Shown: positions 43,630 through 53,423, counted from the stretch's first letter. The stretch: DNA of 64,000 nt from Bacteroidales bacterium (GCA_017400135.1 JAFPVJ010000020.1:1-64000); one strand, 5' to 3'. Made by a program: numbers and translations. Notes: generated by a model from the sequence alone, not told the origin.

Positions 43630-45150
43630 TTATCGCTTGAGGTTGGGGTTCAGGCGGACCTGCTCTGCCGGATAAGGAAGGAGAAGGTCGTCCTCTTCGT
43701 AGGCACCGGTCATCGCCGGACCCTTGTAGCCGATCAGGTCAACTACCTGGCCGCTGGCGAAGTCGAAGGCTTTACGGGTGCGGATCATATTGAACCAGTT
43801 CTCGCCGTCAAAGGCCTGTTCCCAGATGCGCTCTTTGAAGACCTGCTCGAAGGTAATGGAAGCGGGCTTGTTCTCGGTAGGCATCGCACGGCGGCGGACC
43901 TGCCAGTAGGCATCGACAGCCGCTGCGTCGGAGGTGGATCCGCCGGCGCAGGCCGCTTCGGCCAGCGTGAGGAGGACATCGGTGTATCGGATCAGCGGGA
44001 AGTTCTTGCCGGACTTGCCGTCATTGACCGCATCCTCATCCCAATACTTGTAGAGTGCTGGCGGGAAGGTATGGGTCACACTTCCGTCCAGGGAGACCTG
44101 GCTGGTGAAATAGAAAGCGTGGTTCTCGATCCGTTTGTCGCCGGTGGCGTAGGAGTTGTAAAGTGCTGAGCAAGGCAACCAGCCGCCTCCGGGACGGGTG
44201 GCGTCATACATAGAGATGTAAGGCTGCAGGGTCAGGCCGCCGGGGCGGGGGACACCGACCATATGGAGAGGATTGTGGAACTGATCCTTCATGCATTGAA
44301 CGCTGAATACGTATTCCGCTCCGTTGGTGTCATAACCCTTGCGGGCCGCGTCATAGGTGGAGAAGAGGTAGAAAATACCGCTGTTCACCACCTCAAGAGC
44401 CTTGTCGTAGGCTTTCTTATAAGCACTCTGGTCCTGGACAGGATAGCCGGCCTGGGTCAGGTACATCTTGGCCAACAGGGCCTTGGCGGCACCCTTGGAA
44501 ACGCGTCCGCTCTCTTCGTGCCAGGAAACTCCAGCGCTTTCCAACAGACGCTCGGCGGTTTCAAGGTCGCTGACAACCTGGCCGAGGACTTCGGCTTCGG
44601 AGCTCAGAGGCATCTGGGCATCGTTGAATCCGGTGGTAGGCTTGGTCTTGAGCGGCACGGGACCGTAGTAACGGACCAGATATCCGAGATAGAGGCCGCG
44701 CAGGAAGTACATCTCACCGAGATAGCGGTCATGGCTGGACTGGGTGATGTCAATGTCCTCCTTGGTCTCCAGGATGTCGATCATCGTGTTGACGTTGTTG
44801 AGGCTTTCGTAAAGCGTGCCCCAGGGAGCAGCCGCAAGACCATTGTTCGCGGAGATGCTGCAATTGAGGATCTCGGAAAGGTCTGCGAAGGAGTTGGCGG
44901 TACGCTCGACGTAACCACACATGAATTCGGTCAGGACGACCACTTCGGCACCGCCGATGCCCGTACTGTTCAGCAGCATACGATAGCCATAATAGGCACC
45001 GTTGGCGCCCATCTGGACTTGCTCCTCATTGGAGTAGAAATTACCGGGCTGCTCGAAGGTCTTGGGCTCCTCCTTCAAGAAGTTTGTACAAGATACAGTC
45101 AGAACCAATGCGGCTGCGACTGTCATGATTTCATAAAAATATCTTTTCAT
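43630..45150 (-). CDS. SusD/RagB-type surface glycan-binding lipoprotein (first cassette)
   Basis: A 506-residue SusD-like lipoprotein, the same length as its paralog. Start at 45150 gives signal MKRYFYEIMTVAAALVLTVSC; the frame also has an ATG three codons earlier. Signatures are CTNFLKEEPKTFEQPGNFY, DRYLGEMYFLRGLYLGYLVR, RYTDVLLTLAEAACAGG and ERIWEQAFDGENWFNMIRTRK. It pairs with the SusC at 45164-48244 and lies downstream of it within one transcript. Confidence 0.96.
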   Translation of the reverse strand: MKRYFYEIMTVAAALVLTVSCTNFLKEEPKTFEQPGNFYSNEEQVQMGANGAYYGYRMLLNSTGIGGAEVVVLTEFMCGYVERTANSFADLSEILNCSISANNGLAAAPWGTLYESLNNVNTMIDILETKEDIDITQSSHDRYLGEMYFLRGLYLGYLVRYYGPVPLKTKPTTGFNDAQMPLSSEAEVLGQVVSDLETAERLLESAGVSWHEESGRVSKGAAKALLAKMYLTQAGYPVQDQSAYKKAYDKALEVVNSGIFYLFSTYDAARKGYDTNGAEYVFSVQCMKDQFHNPLHMVGVPRPGGLTLQPYISMYDATRPGGGWLPCSALYNSYATGDKRIENHAFYFTSQVSLDGSVTHTFPPALYKYWDEDAVNDGKSGKNFPLIRYTDVLLTLAEAACAGGSTSDAAAVDAYWQVRRRAMPTENKPASITFEQVFKERIWEQAFDGENWFNMIRTRKAFDFASGQVVDLIGYKGPAMTGAYEEDDLLLPYPAEQVRLNPNLKR

Positions 45151-45163
45151 CGCGCTCAAAGGT

Positions 45164-48100
45164 TTAGAAAGTAAGTTTCAAAGTGCCGGAAACCGTCATC
45201 GGACGCGGATATGTGCTGCCCACGACGCCAACTTGGTTGCCCCAGGTCGAGTCCTCGGGATCGAGGGCCGGGATGCCGGTGAGAGTATAGACGTTCTCAG
45301 CGAGGATACCGACTGCGATGCCGCGGAAGAAGCGGACATCCTTGAATACGTCGCGCTTGAGGTCGTAGCTGAGAGAGATGTTGCGGAGCTTCAGGTAGTC
45401 GCCCTTGTATACCTTGGAATCGTCATACAGTCCGTTCCAAGGCCAAGGGGACGCAGATGTCCGGTTAGCAGGAATCAGAGAATTCTGATTATTGGGCGTC
45501 CAGGCCCACTCGCCGTTGACGTGGATGTTATCCGTTACGATGTACTGGGTGTCCCAGCGGGGACAGTAGGTGTAGAAGCCCGTCTTGGCGAGCAGGTCTA
45601 CCATCAGGGTGAGGCCTTTCCAATAGAAAGTGTTCACGAGCGTGAATTCGTGACGGGGCGTCGTGCGGCCGATGACATAACGGTCATTGTCGTCGTAAGC
45701 GCCGTTCTTGTCCACATCCACTAGTTTCATGTCGCCGGGCTTGTAGCCGTAAGCTAGGGCCTCGTCGATTTCATCAAGCTGCCAGATACCGTCGTTCTTA
45801 TAGACCCACAGCGAGTTCCACTCGCCGCCCTGTTCGGAGAGAACGGGGCTGAGGGAGTTGAAGATGCGGTCGCCGTTGATATCGACAGCCCTCGTGATGT
45901 TCTGGCCATAAATGAAGTCGAGATCCCATTTGAAATCCGGCTTGTCAATGACATGCGCGTTGAGAGTGACCTCCATACCGCGGTTGCGCAGCAATCCGAG
46001 GTTGGTCCAGGTGGTGGAAAAACCCGAGGTATTCGGGACCTGCTTCTGGTACAGGAGGTTCCGGGTATCCCTCTGGTAGAAATCCGCGATGAGGTTGATC
46101 CGGCCTTTCCACAGACTGAGGTCAAAACCAAGGTCGATCTGCTTACTGGTCTCCCATTTGAGGTCTTTGTTGCCGGGCTCGCTGTTGGTCGCTGCCGCTT
46201 CCGTCGTCTTGTTGAAGATCATGCTGCCGGTGACGTTCAGACGGTCGAAGGTGCGGTAACTGGGAATGGAGGCGTTACCTACCGTTCCGTAGCTGGCGCG
46301 CAGTTTGAACAGGTCGACGGTACCCTTGATAGGCTCGAACCATGGCTCTTCGGAGACGATCCAACCAAGGGAGACGGACGGGAAGATACCGTACTTGTTG
46401 TTGTCACCGAAGTTGGAGGCACCGTCCGCGCGGACGGTCGCACCGAGCAGGTACTTGCCGTCCCAGACGAGGTTGGTACGGAAATAGACGGAATGCATCG
46501 TCTGCTTGTCGTAGCCGGACGAAGGATCGTCGATGATGGTACCGGCGTTCAGTTTGTAATATTCGTACTGGTTGTCGGAGAAATTGGTCGTGCCGCCGTA
46601 CGAACTCTCGGAATGCAGATAGTAGAAGGAAGTACCCAGGACCGTGGTGGTCTTGAGTTTTCCAAATGTCTTGTCGTAAGTGAGGTAATCCTCATTGGCC
46701 CAGCGGAAGGTGTCGGAATTGCTGATGTTGGCAAAACCGCCGTTGGCGATCGTCGCACCCTCGATGCCGCCCGGAGCGGACTGACCGAAGGTATAGAAAT
46801 TGGCCTGATAGTCGCCCTTCACGGTCAGGGTCAGTCCGGGAAGCAGGTGCACGTCGGCGAGTCCGTTGAGGACCAGCTGCTGGTCCTTCTGGCGGTGGAC
46901 CGCCTGGTCCAGCATGGCGTTGTAGTCATAGCTGCTGGCCATCGTGAGGTGGTCGCCGTTGATGCCGTAGCTGCCATCCGGATAGCGATAAGGGATAAAC
47001 GGGGCGATATTGTCGAACACCGTATGGTAGATCGAACCATCGATCATGATATCGTTGCGCATCTCATTGCGGGCGCTGAAATTGGCGCCGAAACGCACGT
47101 CCAGCCACTTGTTGATCTTGGAGGAGAAATTGAGGGCCGCATTGAGCCGGCGGGCGTCGGTGTTGCGGATGATGCCCTCCATCGACTTGTATCCCACGGA
47201 AGCATAGACCGTATTCCTTTCGGTAGCCCTTGAGAAGGCGACGTTCTGGTCGTAACTCACACCGTTCTGGTAGTAGGCCTTCATCCAGTCGGTCTGATAT
47301 TTCGGATGGGGGATCAGAAGTCCGGCCGCGTCCGTCGCATAACTGCCGTCGGCGTTTTTCTCATAGTCGAAGAGCTTCTCGTAAGGCGTGGTGAAATACG
47401 GAGCGAAGACGGTGCCGGAGTAGGCATACGCATCGCGGAGAACGTTGAGATAGACTTGAGGGTCCATCGATTTGTAGGTCCGGTTCAAAGAGCTGACTCC
47501 AATCGAGCCGGAATAGCTGATGACACCGTCACCGCTGCCCTTGCCGCTCTTGGTGGTGACCAGCACGACGCCGTTGGCGCCTTTTGCACCGTACATTGCC
47601 GTTGCGGCGGCATCCTTGAGAACGTCGATGGACTCGATGTCGTTGGGGTTGATCAGGTTGATGTCTACGTCAACGACGCCGTCCACGACATAAAGCGGGG
47701 AAGAGCTGGCGTTGACAGAACCCTTTCCTCGGATGTAGACCGTATTGGTGCCGCCCGGACGTCCGGATGTGGTGTACATGGTGTAACCGGCGACCTTACC
47801 CGCAAGGGCCTGGGTCACGTTGAAGGCGGAAGCCCTTTCTACCAGCTTCTCAGAGCTGACGGAGGATACGGACGAGGAGAGTTCCCGGCGGATGATGGTA
47901 CCGTAACCAATGGCCACGGCTTCATCCAGGAAATTCTGACTGTCCGTCATTTGGACTTCGTAACGGCTCCTGCCGTCCAGCGGGATCCTCAGGTCCTCCA
48001 TTCCCATCATCTGGAAAAGGAGGGCGGGCGCCTTGGCAGGGACCGACAACGAAAAGTTGCCGTCACTGTCCGTCATCGTGGAGGCGTTGGTCCCCTCCGC

Positions 48101-48244
48101 TACGACGAAAGCGCCGGCAACCGGGCTGCCCGAGGGATCTGTCACGCGTCCCGTGACGGGCAGAACCTGTGCCATCATTGCGGCAGTCGGCAGGAATGCC
48201 GCGAGCAGCAATGAAGCGATTCGTAATAAAATCCTAGGTTTCAT
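45164..48244 (-). CDS. SusC/RagA-type TonB-dependent transporter (first cassette)
   Basis: A 1026-residue transporter and the first gene of the cassette operon. The start at 48244 gives a good signal (LLRIASLLLAAFLPTAAMMAQ); the longer frame to 48310 crosses the promoter and is rejected. It has a carboxypeptidase-regulatory-like domain (PVTGRVTDPSGSPVAGAFV), the plug motifs PLYVVDGVVDVDINLIN, IESIDVLKDAAATAMYGAKG and the barrel ending SGTLKLTF. It is similar to the second-cassette SusC throughout the plug but diverges in the barrel. Substrate is probably the PUL glycan. No STN domain. Confidence 0.97.
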   Translation of the reverse strand: MKPRILLRIASLLLAAFLPTAAMMAQVLPVTGRVTDPSGSPVAGAFVVAEGTNASTMTDSDGNFSLSVPAKAPALLFQMMGMEDLRIPLDGRSRYEVQMTDSQNFLDEAVAIGYGTIIRRELSSSVSSVSSEKLVERASAFNVTQALAGKVAGYTMYTTSGRPGGTNTVYIRGKGSVNASSSPLYVVDGVVDVDINLINPNDIESIDVLKDAAATAMYGAKGANGVVLVTTKSGKGSGDGVISYSGSIGVSSLNRTYKSMDPQVYLNVLRDAYAYSGTVFAPYFTTPYEKLFDYEKNADGSYATDAAGLLIPHPKYQTDWMKAYYQNGVSYDQNVAFSRATERNTVYASVGYKSMEGIIRNTDARRLNAALNFSSKINKWLDVRFGANFSARNEMRNDIMIDGSIYHTVFDNIAPFIPYRYPDGSYGINGDHLTMASSYDYNAMLDQAVHRQKDQQLVLNGLADVHLLPGLTLTVKGDYQANFYTFGQSAPGGIEGATIANGGFANISNSDTFRWANEDYLTYDKTFGKLKTTTVLGTSFYYLHSESSYGGTTNFSDNQYEYYKLNAGTIIDDPSSGYDKQTMHSVYFRTNLVWDGKYLLGATVRADGASNFGDNNKYGIFPSVSLGWIVSEEPWFEPIKGTVDLFKLRASYGTVGNASIPSYRTFDRLNVTGSMIFNKTTEAAATNSEPGNKDLKWETSKQIDLGFDLSLWKGRINLIADFYQRDTRNLLYQKQVPNTSGFSTTWTNLGLLRNRGMEVTLNAHVIDKPDFKWDLDFIYGQNITRAVDINGDRIFNSLSPVLSEQGGEWNSLWVYKNDGIWQLDEIDEALAYGYKPGDMKLVDVDKNGAYDDNDRYVIGRTTPRHEFTLVNTFYWKGLTLMVDLLAKTGFYTYCPRWDTQYIVTDNIHVNGEWAWTPNNQNSLIPANRTSASPWPWNGLYDDSKVYKGDYLKLRNISLSYDLKRDVFKDVRFFRGIAVGILAENVYTLTGIPALDPEDSTWGNQVGVVGSTYPRPMTVSGTLKLTF

Positions 48245-48297
48245 TAAAAGAGTATTGAAGTTTGTTAGAAATTGTGTCAGTGTACAATTATACGGAA

Positions 48298-48305
48298 CAA
48301 AAATA
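48298..48305 (-). promoter_or_regulatory. Promoter -7 box of the SusC/D operon
   Basis: TATTTTTG on the minus strand fits TAnnTTTG and lies 53 bases before the SusC ATG, leaving a leader of roughly 45 bases. There is no convincing -33 TTG, as expected for an activator-dependent promoter. The inverted repeat 22 bases upstream is the likely activator site. Confidence 0.65.
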
Positions 48306-48326
48306 GCCAATATAAAATAGGGGAAG

Positions 48327-48353
48327 GTGTACTATTCTTTGTAAATAGTATAC
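48327..48353. promoter_or_regulatory. Candidate operator of the SusC/D operon
   Basis: GTGTACTATT (48327-48336) and AATAGTATAC (48344-48353) match as an inverted repeat in 9 of 10 positions with a 7-base spacer. It lies just upstream of the -7 box, about 35-60 bases before the expected start, where an HTCS/AraC-type activator would bind. Confidence 0.45.
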
Positions 48354-48381
48354 TCTTTTCGGAGTGTCGTTTTTCGATTGA

Positions 48382-49428
48382 TCAGAGGGCCGGCAGCAGA
48401 TGTTTCCAGATCAGGTAGAGTTCTTCAGGCATGTTGTCGCATTGAGCCGTAGTGACGATGACGGCATCCTGGTCCGGCAGGACGAGGATGTACTGGCCGG
48501 CGGCACCGTCGGCACGGAAACCTCCGCGGGTGCAGCGCCACATCTGGTAGCCGTAGCCCTGGAGCCAGTCGTTGGTCTCCTTCTCCATTCCGCGTTCCTC
48601 GACTTGGATGCTCGTCAAGCCGGCGGGCGCAGAATCGACCTGGCGGGCGCTCATCTCGCGAACCCAGTCCGCAGGAATGACCTGCCTGCCGGCAAATTTG
48701 CCTCCCTGAAGCAGGCAGAGGCCCATCCGCGCCATGTCTTCCGCCCGCAGATACAGGCCCCAGCCGCCGCAGTTGACGCCGGCGGGACTTTCCTGCCAGT
48801 AGGGTTTCGCAATGCCCAGGGGCTTCCAGAGCCGGGGTCCCAGATAGTCTACGACCTTTTGCCCGCTGACTTTCTGTACGGCTGCCGACAGCAGATAGGT
48901 GCCCAGGCTGTTGTAACAGTAGCAGGTGCCGGGCTCGTAGGGGAGGGGCCACTCCAGGAAGGTGCGGATCCAATCCTTGTTGGAACCTTTGGCGCCCCAG
49001 ACTGCATTAGTCGGGTCCGTGCCGTGGCCGCTGTTCATGGTCAGCAGGTGGCGGACGGTCATTCGCTTCAGGGTGTCGGATGCATTTTCGGGGACTTCGT
49101 CGGGGAACAGATCGACGATGCGGTCGTCCAGGTGCAGGAGTCCTTCGCTGATGGCGAATCCGACGGCGGTCGAGGTGAAGGTCTTGCTGACGGACATCAT
49201 GAAGTGGGCGGTGTCGGGGGCGAAGAACTTCTCTTCCAGGACTTTCCCGTGCTGGAGGACCAGGACGGAATGGATCTCTTCGTTGCGCTCGGCGACCTCC
49301 CGGAGGTATTCCGCGAAAGCCTGGTCGAGGGCCGGGGATGCCTTGCCCCGGGGCAGCGGGCGATCCGGGCGGGCGGTGCAGGACAGGACCAGCAGGGCTG
49401 CAAGGATGGTCAATAGGATGTTTCTCAT
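48382..49428 (-). CDS. Class C beta-lactamase-like serine hydrolase, lipoprotein
   Basis: A 348-residue lipoprotein (lipobox VLSC) of the serine beta-lactamase/penicillin-binding-protein fold. Catalytic Ser79 and Lys82 lie in MMSVSKTF, the Tyr motif is CYNSLGTYLL near 175, and the third motif is weak (GADGAAGQYI region). The GRQVIPADWVREMS block is typical of esterase/6-aminohexanoate-dimer-hydrolase-like members rather than true beta-lactamases, so antibiotic resistance is not implied. It follows recG by 38 bp on the same strand and may be read with it. Confidence 0.88.
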   Translation of the reverse strand: MRNILLTILAALLVLSCTARPDRPLPRGKASPALDQAFAEYLREVAERNEEIHSVLVLQHGKVLEEKFFAPDTAHFMMSVSKTFTSTAVGFAISEGLLHLDDRIVDLFPDEVPENASDTLKRMTVRHLLTMNSGHGTDPTNAVWGAKGSNKDWIRTFLEWPLPYEPGTCYCYNSLGTYLLSAAVQKVSGQKVVDYLGPRLWKPLGIAKPYWQESPAGVNCGGWGLYLRAEDMARMGLCLLQGGKFAGRQVIPADWVREMSARQVDSAPAGLTSIQVEERGMEKETNDWLQGYGYQMWRCTRGGFRADGAAGQYILVLPDQDAVIVTTAQCDNMPEELYLIWKHLLPAL

Positions 49429-49466
49429 TTCGGTTATCGTTAGTGTGTGGTAATCGGGGTTCGGGA

Positions 49467-51653
49467 TCAGGAAATCTTGCTGAAGTCCTTGATCTCGTAT
49501 TTGTCTTTCCGCAGTTCTTCGCGCAGGGGGGCGTTGACCGGTTGCTCCAGGGTCGGGTCGGCGGTCAGCACCTTCTCGGCATAGCGGCGGGCTTCGCCGA
49601 GCAGGACGCCGTCCTTGGCGAGGGAGGCGATGTTGAGGGCGACGGGCAGGCCGCTCTGCTGGGTGCCTTCCAGGTCACCGGGGCCGCGCATCCTGAGATC
49701 CGCTTCGGCTAGTTCGAAGCCGTCTTCGGTGGAGCAGAGCAGGTCGATGCGTTTCTGCGATTCCTTGGAGACCTTGATGTCCCTGACGAGAATGCAGTAG
49801 GACTGCTCGGCGCCGCGGCCGACTCTTCCGCGCAGCTGGTGCAGCTGGGAAAGACCGAAGCGTTCGGCGCTTTCGATGACCATCACGGAGGCGTTGGGTA
49901 CGTCCACTCCGACCTCGATGACGGTGGTGGAAACGAGGATGTTGGCGCGGCCGGAGGCGAAGGCGTCCATGTTGAAGCTCTTTTCGTCGGGGGTCTGCTG
50001 CCCGTGGACGATGGCGACCTTGTAGGGTGGGAAGGGGAAGTTGCGGACGATGTCCTCATAGCCTTCCTGGAGGTTTTTGAGGTCCATTTTTTCGCTTTCG
50101 AAGATGAGGGGGTAGACGACGAAGACCTGGCGGCCTTTGTCGATTTCGGCTTTCATGAAGCGGTAGAGGTGGGCGCGTTTGCCTTGGCCGATCTGGAGGG
50201 TTTGGATGGGTTTGCGGCCGGGGGGCATTTCGTCGATGACGGAGACGTCGAGGTCGCCGTAGACGGTCATGGCTAGGGTCCGGGGTATCGGTGTGGCGGT
50301 CATCACGAGCACGTGCGGAGGAATATTCGGGCCTTTGGCCCAAAGACGTGCGCGCTGTTCGACGCCGAAGCGGTGCTGTTCATCTATGACGGCCAGCCCC
50401 AGGGCTTTGAACTGCACAATGTCTTCCAGGAGGGCGTGGGTGCCGACGATGATGCCGATGGAGCCGTCCTGAAGGCCGGCGTGGATCTCGCGGCGCTCGC
50501 GGACGGTGCTGCTGCCGGTGAGGAGGGCACATTTGACGGTTGTGGGGCGCAGGTAGCGGCAGATGTTGGCGTAGTGTTGCTGGGCGAGGACTTCGGTGGG
50601 GGCCATCAGGCAGGCCTGGTAGCCGTTTCCGATAGCGATGAGGGCGCTGAGCACGGCCACCATTGTCTTGCCGGAACCGACGTCGCCTTGGAGCAGTCGG
50701 TTCATCTGGCGTCCGCTCATCAGGTCGCTGCGGATCTCCTTGATGACCCGCTTCTGGGCGCCGGTCAACTCGTAGGGGAGGGCGTTGAAACAGGCGTTGA
50801 AGTCGGGACCGACCTTGGGCATGGGGATGCCGTTCTCGCCGCGGCTGCGGATGAATTTCTGCTTCAGCAGAGACAGCTGCAGGAAAAACAGCTCCTCGAA
50901 CTTGAGACGGTAGGTGGCTTTGGCCAGGGCCTCCTGGCTTTCGGGGAAATGGATGTTCTGCAAGGCGTAGCGCAGGGGGTAGAGGCCCTTTTCGCGCAGG
51001 ACGTAGTCGGGCAGGGTCTCCCGGATCTCGGGCAGGCATTTGGCCAGGGCGGCGGCCTGCAGACGGTTCATGACCTTGCCGGTGACGCCGCCGTTCTTGA
51101 GTTTTTCGGTGCTGGTATAGACGCCCGTGAGGGTGCCGACGCCGGCTTGCGCCTGTCCGGGCGCGGGGGCGGGATCGACTTCCGGGTGGACGATGTTCAT
51201 GCGGCCGTTGTAGGCCACGGGTTTGCCGAAGAAGAGGAAGGTGAGGCCGGGTTTGAGACGGTCGAAGTTCCACTTGATGCCCTTGAAGAAGACCATTTCC
51301 ATCTCGCCGGTGGCGTCGGCGACCCAGACGCTGAGGCGCTTGACGGCGTTGAAGCGCAGGGGCTTGCCATTGGCGTCAGTGGGGACTTCGGGGGCGCCGG
51401 GACTGCTCTGCCAGAAAACGGATCCGGATGGGCCGAAAAGAGTGACGCGGGTGACGCGGCCGAGGATCTGGACGTAGGCGAGGTCGGGGCGGACTTCGGC
51501 GATGCGCTGGAGGCTGCTGCGGTCGATGTAGCGGAAGGGATACAGGTGAATGAGGTCGGAGAGGGTCGCGACCTCCAGCTCGCTTTTCAGCAGCTGGGCC
51601 CGTTTCGGTCCCACTCCCGGCAGAAACTGTATGTCCGAACTCAGCGCATCCAT
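49467..51653 (-). CDS. recG: ATP-dependent DNA helicase RecG
   Basis: A 728-residue RecG, which remodels stalled replication forks and Holliday junctions. The wedge/OB domain is at about 1-200 (FLPGVGPKRAQLLKSE opening), then helicase motif I GDVGSGKTMVA, motif II DEQHRFGVEQR, MTATPIPRT, ENIEVGVDVPNA-type motif V (STTVIEVGVDVPN) and motif VI QLRGRVGRGAEQSYC. The start at 51653 is preferred over an upstream ATG at 51680, which would begin inside the terminator of pckA. The promoter box lies only 6 bases before it. Confidence 0.97.
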   Translation of the reverse strand: MDALSSDIQFLPGVGPKRAQLLKSELEVATLSDLIHLYPFRYIDRSSLQRIAEVRPDLAYVQILGRVTRVTLFGPSGSVFWQSSPGAPEVPTDANGKPLRFNAVKRLSVWVADATGEMEMVFFKGIKWNFDRLKPGLTFLFFGKPVAYNGRMNIVHPEVDPAPAPGQAQAGVGTLTGVYTSTEKLKNGGVTGKVMNRLQAAALAKCLPEIRETLPDYVLREKGLYPLRYALQNIHFPESQEALAKATYRLKFEELFFLQLSLLKQKFIRSRGENGIPMPKVGPDFNACFNALPYELTGAQKRVIKEIRSDLMSGRQMNRLLQGDVGSGKTMVAVLSALIAIGNGYQACLMAPTEVLAQQHYANICRYLRPTTVKCALLTGSSTVRERREIHAGLQDGSIGIIVGTHALLEDIVQFKALGLAVIDEQHRFGVEQRARLWAKGPNIPPHVLVMTATPIPRTLAMTVYGDLDVSVIDEMPPGRKPIQTLQIGQGKRAHLYRFMKAEIDKGRQVFVVYPLIFESEKMDLKNLQEGYEDIVRNFPFPPYKVAIVHGQQTPDEKSFNMDAFASGRANILVSTTVIEVGVDVPNASVMVIESAERFGLSQLHQLRGRVGRGAEQSYCILVRDIKVSKESQKRIDLLCSTEDGFELAEADLRMRGPGDLEGTQQSGLPVALNIASLAKDGVLLGEARRYAEKVLTADPTLEQPVNAPLREELRKDKYEIKDFSKIS

Positions 51654-51659
51654 ACTCAA

Positions 51660-51667
51660 CAAATATA
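51660..51667 (-). promoter_or_regulatory. recG promoter -7 box
   Basis: TATATTTG on the minus strand ends 6 bases before the recG ATG and abuts the T run of the pckA terminator. The transcript would have almost no leader. Confidence 0.55.
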
Positions 51668-51670
51668 ACA

Positions 51671-51706
51671 AAAAAAACAAGCCGGCGGTGAGCCGACTTG
51701 TTTTTT
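51671..51706 (-). terminator. pckA intrinsic terminator
   Basis: ACAAGCCGGC (51677-51686) and GCCGACTTGT (51692-51701) pair in 9 of 10 positions around GGTGA. The hairpin is followed by eight Ts on the minus strand and by six on the plus strand, so it can act in both directions. It starts 17 bases past the pckA stop codon. Confidence 0.88.
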
Positions 51707-51722
51707 CTGATCAAGACAAAGA

Positions 51723-53327
51723 CTAGAGCTGGGGACCAGCGGCGACCAAAGCCAGGCCGGCGGCGTTGCTCTCGTACTTCTTGAAGTTCTTGATGAAGCG
51801 GCCGGCGAGGTCCTTGGCCTTCTCCTCCCACTGGGCCGGATCCGCATAGGTGTCGCGAGGATCCAAAATGCCCGTATCGACGCCCTTCAAGACGGTCGGG
51901 ACGGTGAAGTTGAAGTAAGGGATCTGCTTGGTCGGGGCCTCGTCGATCGAGTGGTCAAGGATCGCGTCGATGATGCCGCGGGTGTCGCGGATCGAGATGC
52001 GCTTGCCCGTGCCGTTCCAGCCGGTGTTGACGAGGTACGCCTTGGCGCCGCTCTGCTCCATGCGCTTCACGAGCTCCTCGGCATACTTGGTCGGATGCAA
52101 CTCCAGGAAGGCCTGGCCGAAGCAGGCGCTGAAGGTCGGGGTGGGCTCGGTGATGCCGCGCTCGGTGCCCGCGAGTTTCGCGGTGAAGCCGGACAGGAAG
52201 TAGTACTTGGTCTGCTCGGGGGTCAGGATGGAGACCGGAGGCAGGACGCCGAAAGCGTCGGCGCTCAGGAAGATGACCTGCTTGGCGGCGGGACCCGCGC
52301 TGAGGGGACGGACGATGTTCTTGATGTGGTAGATCGGGTAGCTCACGCGCGTGTTTTCGGTCACGCTCTTGTCGTTGAAGTCGATCACGCCGTTCTCGTC
52401 CACGGTGACGTTCTCGAGGAGGGCGTCGCGTCGGATGGCGTTGTAGATGTCGGGTTCGGACTCCTTGTCGAGCTTGATGACCTTCGCATAGCAGCCGCCT
52501 TCGAAGTTGAAGACACCGTGGTCGTCCCAGCCGTGCTCGTCGTCACCGATGAGCTTGCGCTTGGGGTCGGTGGAAAGGGTGGTCTTGCCGGTGCCGCTAA
52601 GGCCGAAGAAGATGGCGGTGTTCTCGCCGTCCATGTCAGTGTTGGCGGAGCAGTGCATGGCCGCGATGCCCTTCAGGGGGAGGAAGTAGTTCATCATAGA
52701 GAACATGCCCTTCTTCATCTCACCGCCGTACCAGGTGTTGAGGATGACCTGCTCCTTGCTCGTCACGTTGAAGGCGACGCAGGTGTCGGAACGGAGACCG
52801 AGCTCCTTGTAGTTGGAGACCTTGGCCTTGGAAGCGCAGAAGACGACGAAGTCGGGCTCCTGGTCGAACTCCTTCTCGTTCTTCGGACGGATGAACATGT
52901 TGGTGACGAAGTGGGCCTGCCAGGCGACCTCCATGATGAAGCGGACCTTCATCCGGGTGTCTTCGTTGGTGCCGCAGAAACCGTCGACGACGTAAAGCTT
53001 CTTGCCGCAGAGCTGGTCGATGGCCATCTTTTTCACTTCCGCCCAGACCGCCTCGGACATCGCGTGGTTGTCGTTGTGATACTCCTCGGAATCCCACCAG
53101 ACGGTGTCCTTGGAGTTCTCGTCCATCACGATGTACTTGTCTTTAGGGGAACGGCCGGTATAAATGCCGGTCATGACATTGAGGGCGCCGAGCTCGGTCT
53201 CCTGGGCTTTCTCGAAGCCTTCGAGACCGGGACGGGTCTCTTCGTTGAAGAGGACCTCGTAGGTCGGGTTGTACACAATTTCGGCTACGTTCTTGATGCC
53301 GTACTTGGACAGATCGATGTTGTACAT
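51723..53327 (-). CDS. pckA: Phosphoenolpyruvate carboxykinase (ATP)
   Basis: A 534-residue ATP-type PEP carboxykinase. It interconverts oxaloacetate and PEP; in Bacteroidales it often runs toward oxaloacetate, feeding succinate production and conserving ATP. Signatures are [33 protein letters not shown] (metal and substrate site), the P-loop [11 protein letters not shown] and [23 protein letters not shown]. It is full length. It stands alone between a consensus promoter and a strong terminator, in line with high independent expression. Confidence 0.98.
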   Translation of the reverse strand: MYNIDLSKYGIKNVAEIVYNPTYEVLFNEETRPGLEGFEKAQETELGALNVMTGIYTGRSPKDKYIVMDENSKDTVWWDSEEYHNDNHAMSEAVWAEVKKMAIDQLCGKKLYVVDGFCGTNEDTRMKVRFIMEVAWQAHFVTNMFIRPKNEKEFDQEPDFVVFCASKAKVSNYKELGLRSDTCVAFNVTSKEQVILNTWYGGEMKKGMFSMMNYFLPLKGIAAMHCSANTDMDGENTAIFFGLSGTGKTTLSTDPKRKLIGDDEHGWDDHGVFNFEGGCYAKVIKLDKESEPDIYNAIRRDALLENVTVDENGVIDFNDKSVTENTRVSYPIYHIKNIVRPLSAGPAAKQVIFLSADAFGVLPPVSILTPEQTKYYFLSGFTAKLAGTERGITEPTPTFSACFGQAFLELHPTKYAEELVKRMEQSGAKAYLVNTGWNGTGKRISIRDTRGIIDAILDHSIDEAPTKQIPYFNFTVPTVLKGVDTGILDPRDTYADPAQWEEKAKDLAGRFIKNFKKYESNAAGLALVAAGPQL

Positions 53328-53380
53328 ACTGAATTATTGAGTTTTGTTAACTTACTTTCAAGGCCTTTCGGCAAATCGCA

Positions 53381-53411
53381 CAAATGTACGGATTTATTCT
53401 GTGAAAGACAA
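53381..53411 (-). promoter_or_regulatory. pckA promoter with -33 and -7 boxes
   Basis: On the minus strand TTG (53409-53411), a 20-base spacer and TACATTTG (53381-53388) match the Bacteroidales TTG/TAnnTTTG promoter, the only copy in the window with both elements at the expected spacing. The leader to the ATG at 53327 is about 50 bases. Confidence 0.75.
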
Positions 53412-53423
53412 CAAAAATCGAGC

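Noticed and set aside
48382-49428. Beta-lactamase resistance gene
   Set aside because: It has the SxxK and YxN folds of class C enzymes, but the third motif and the C-terminal blocks match the broad esterase/serine hydrolase group, so resistance cannot be claimed.
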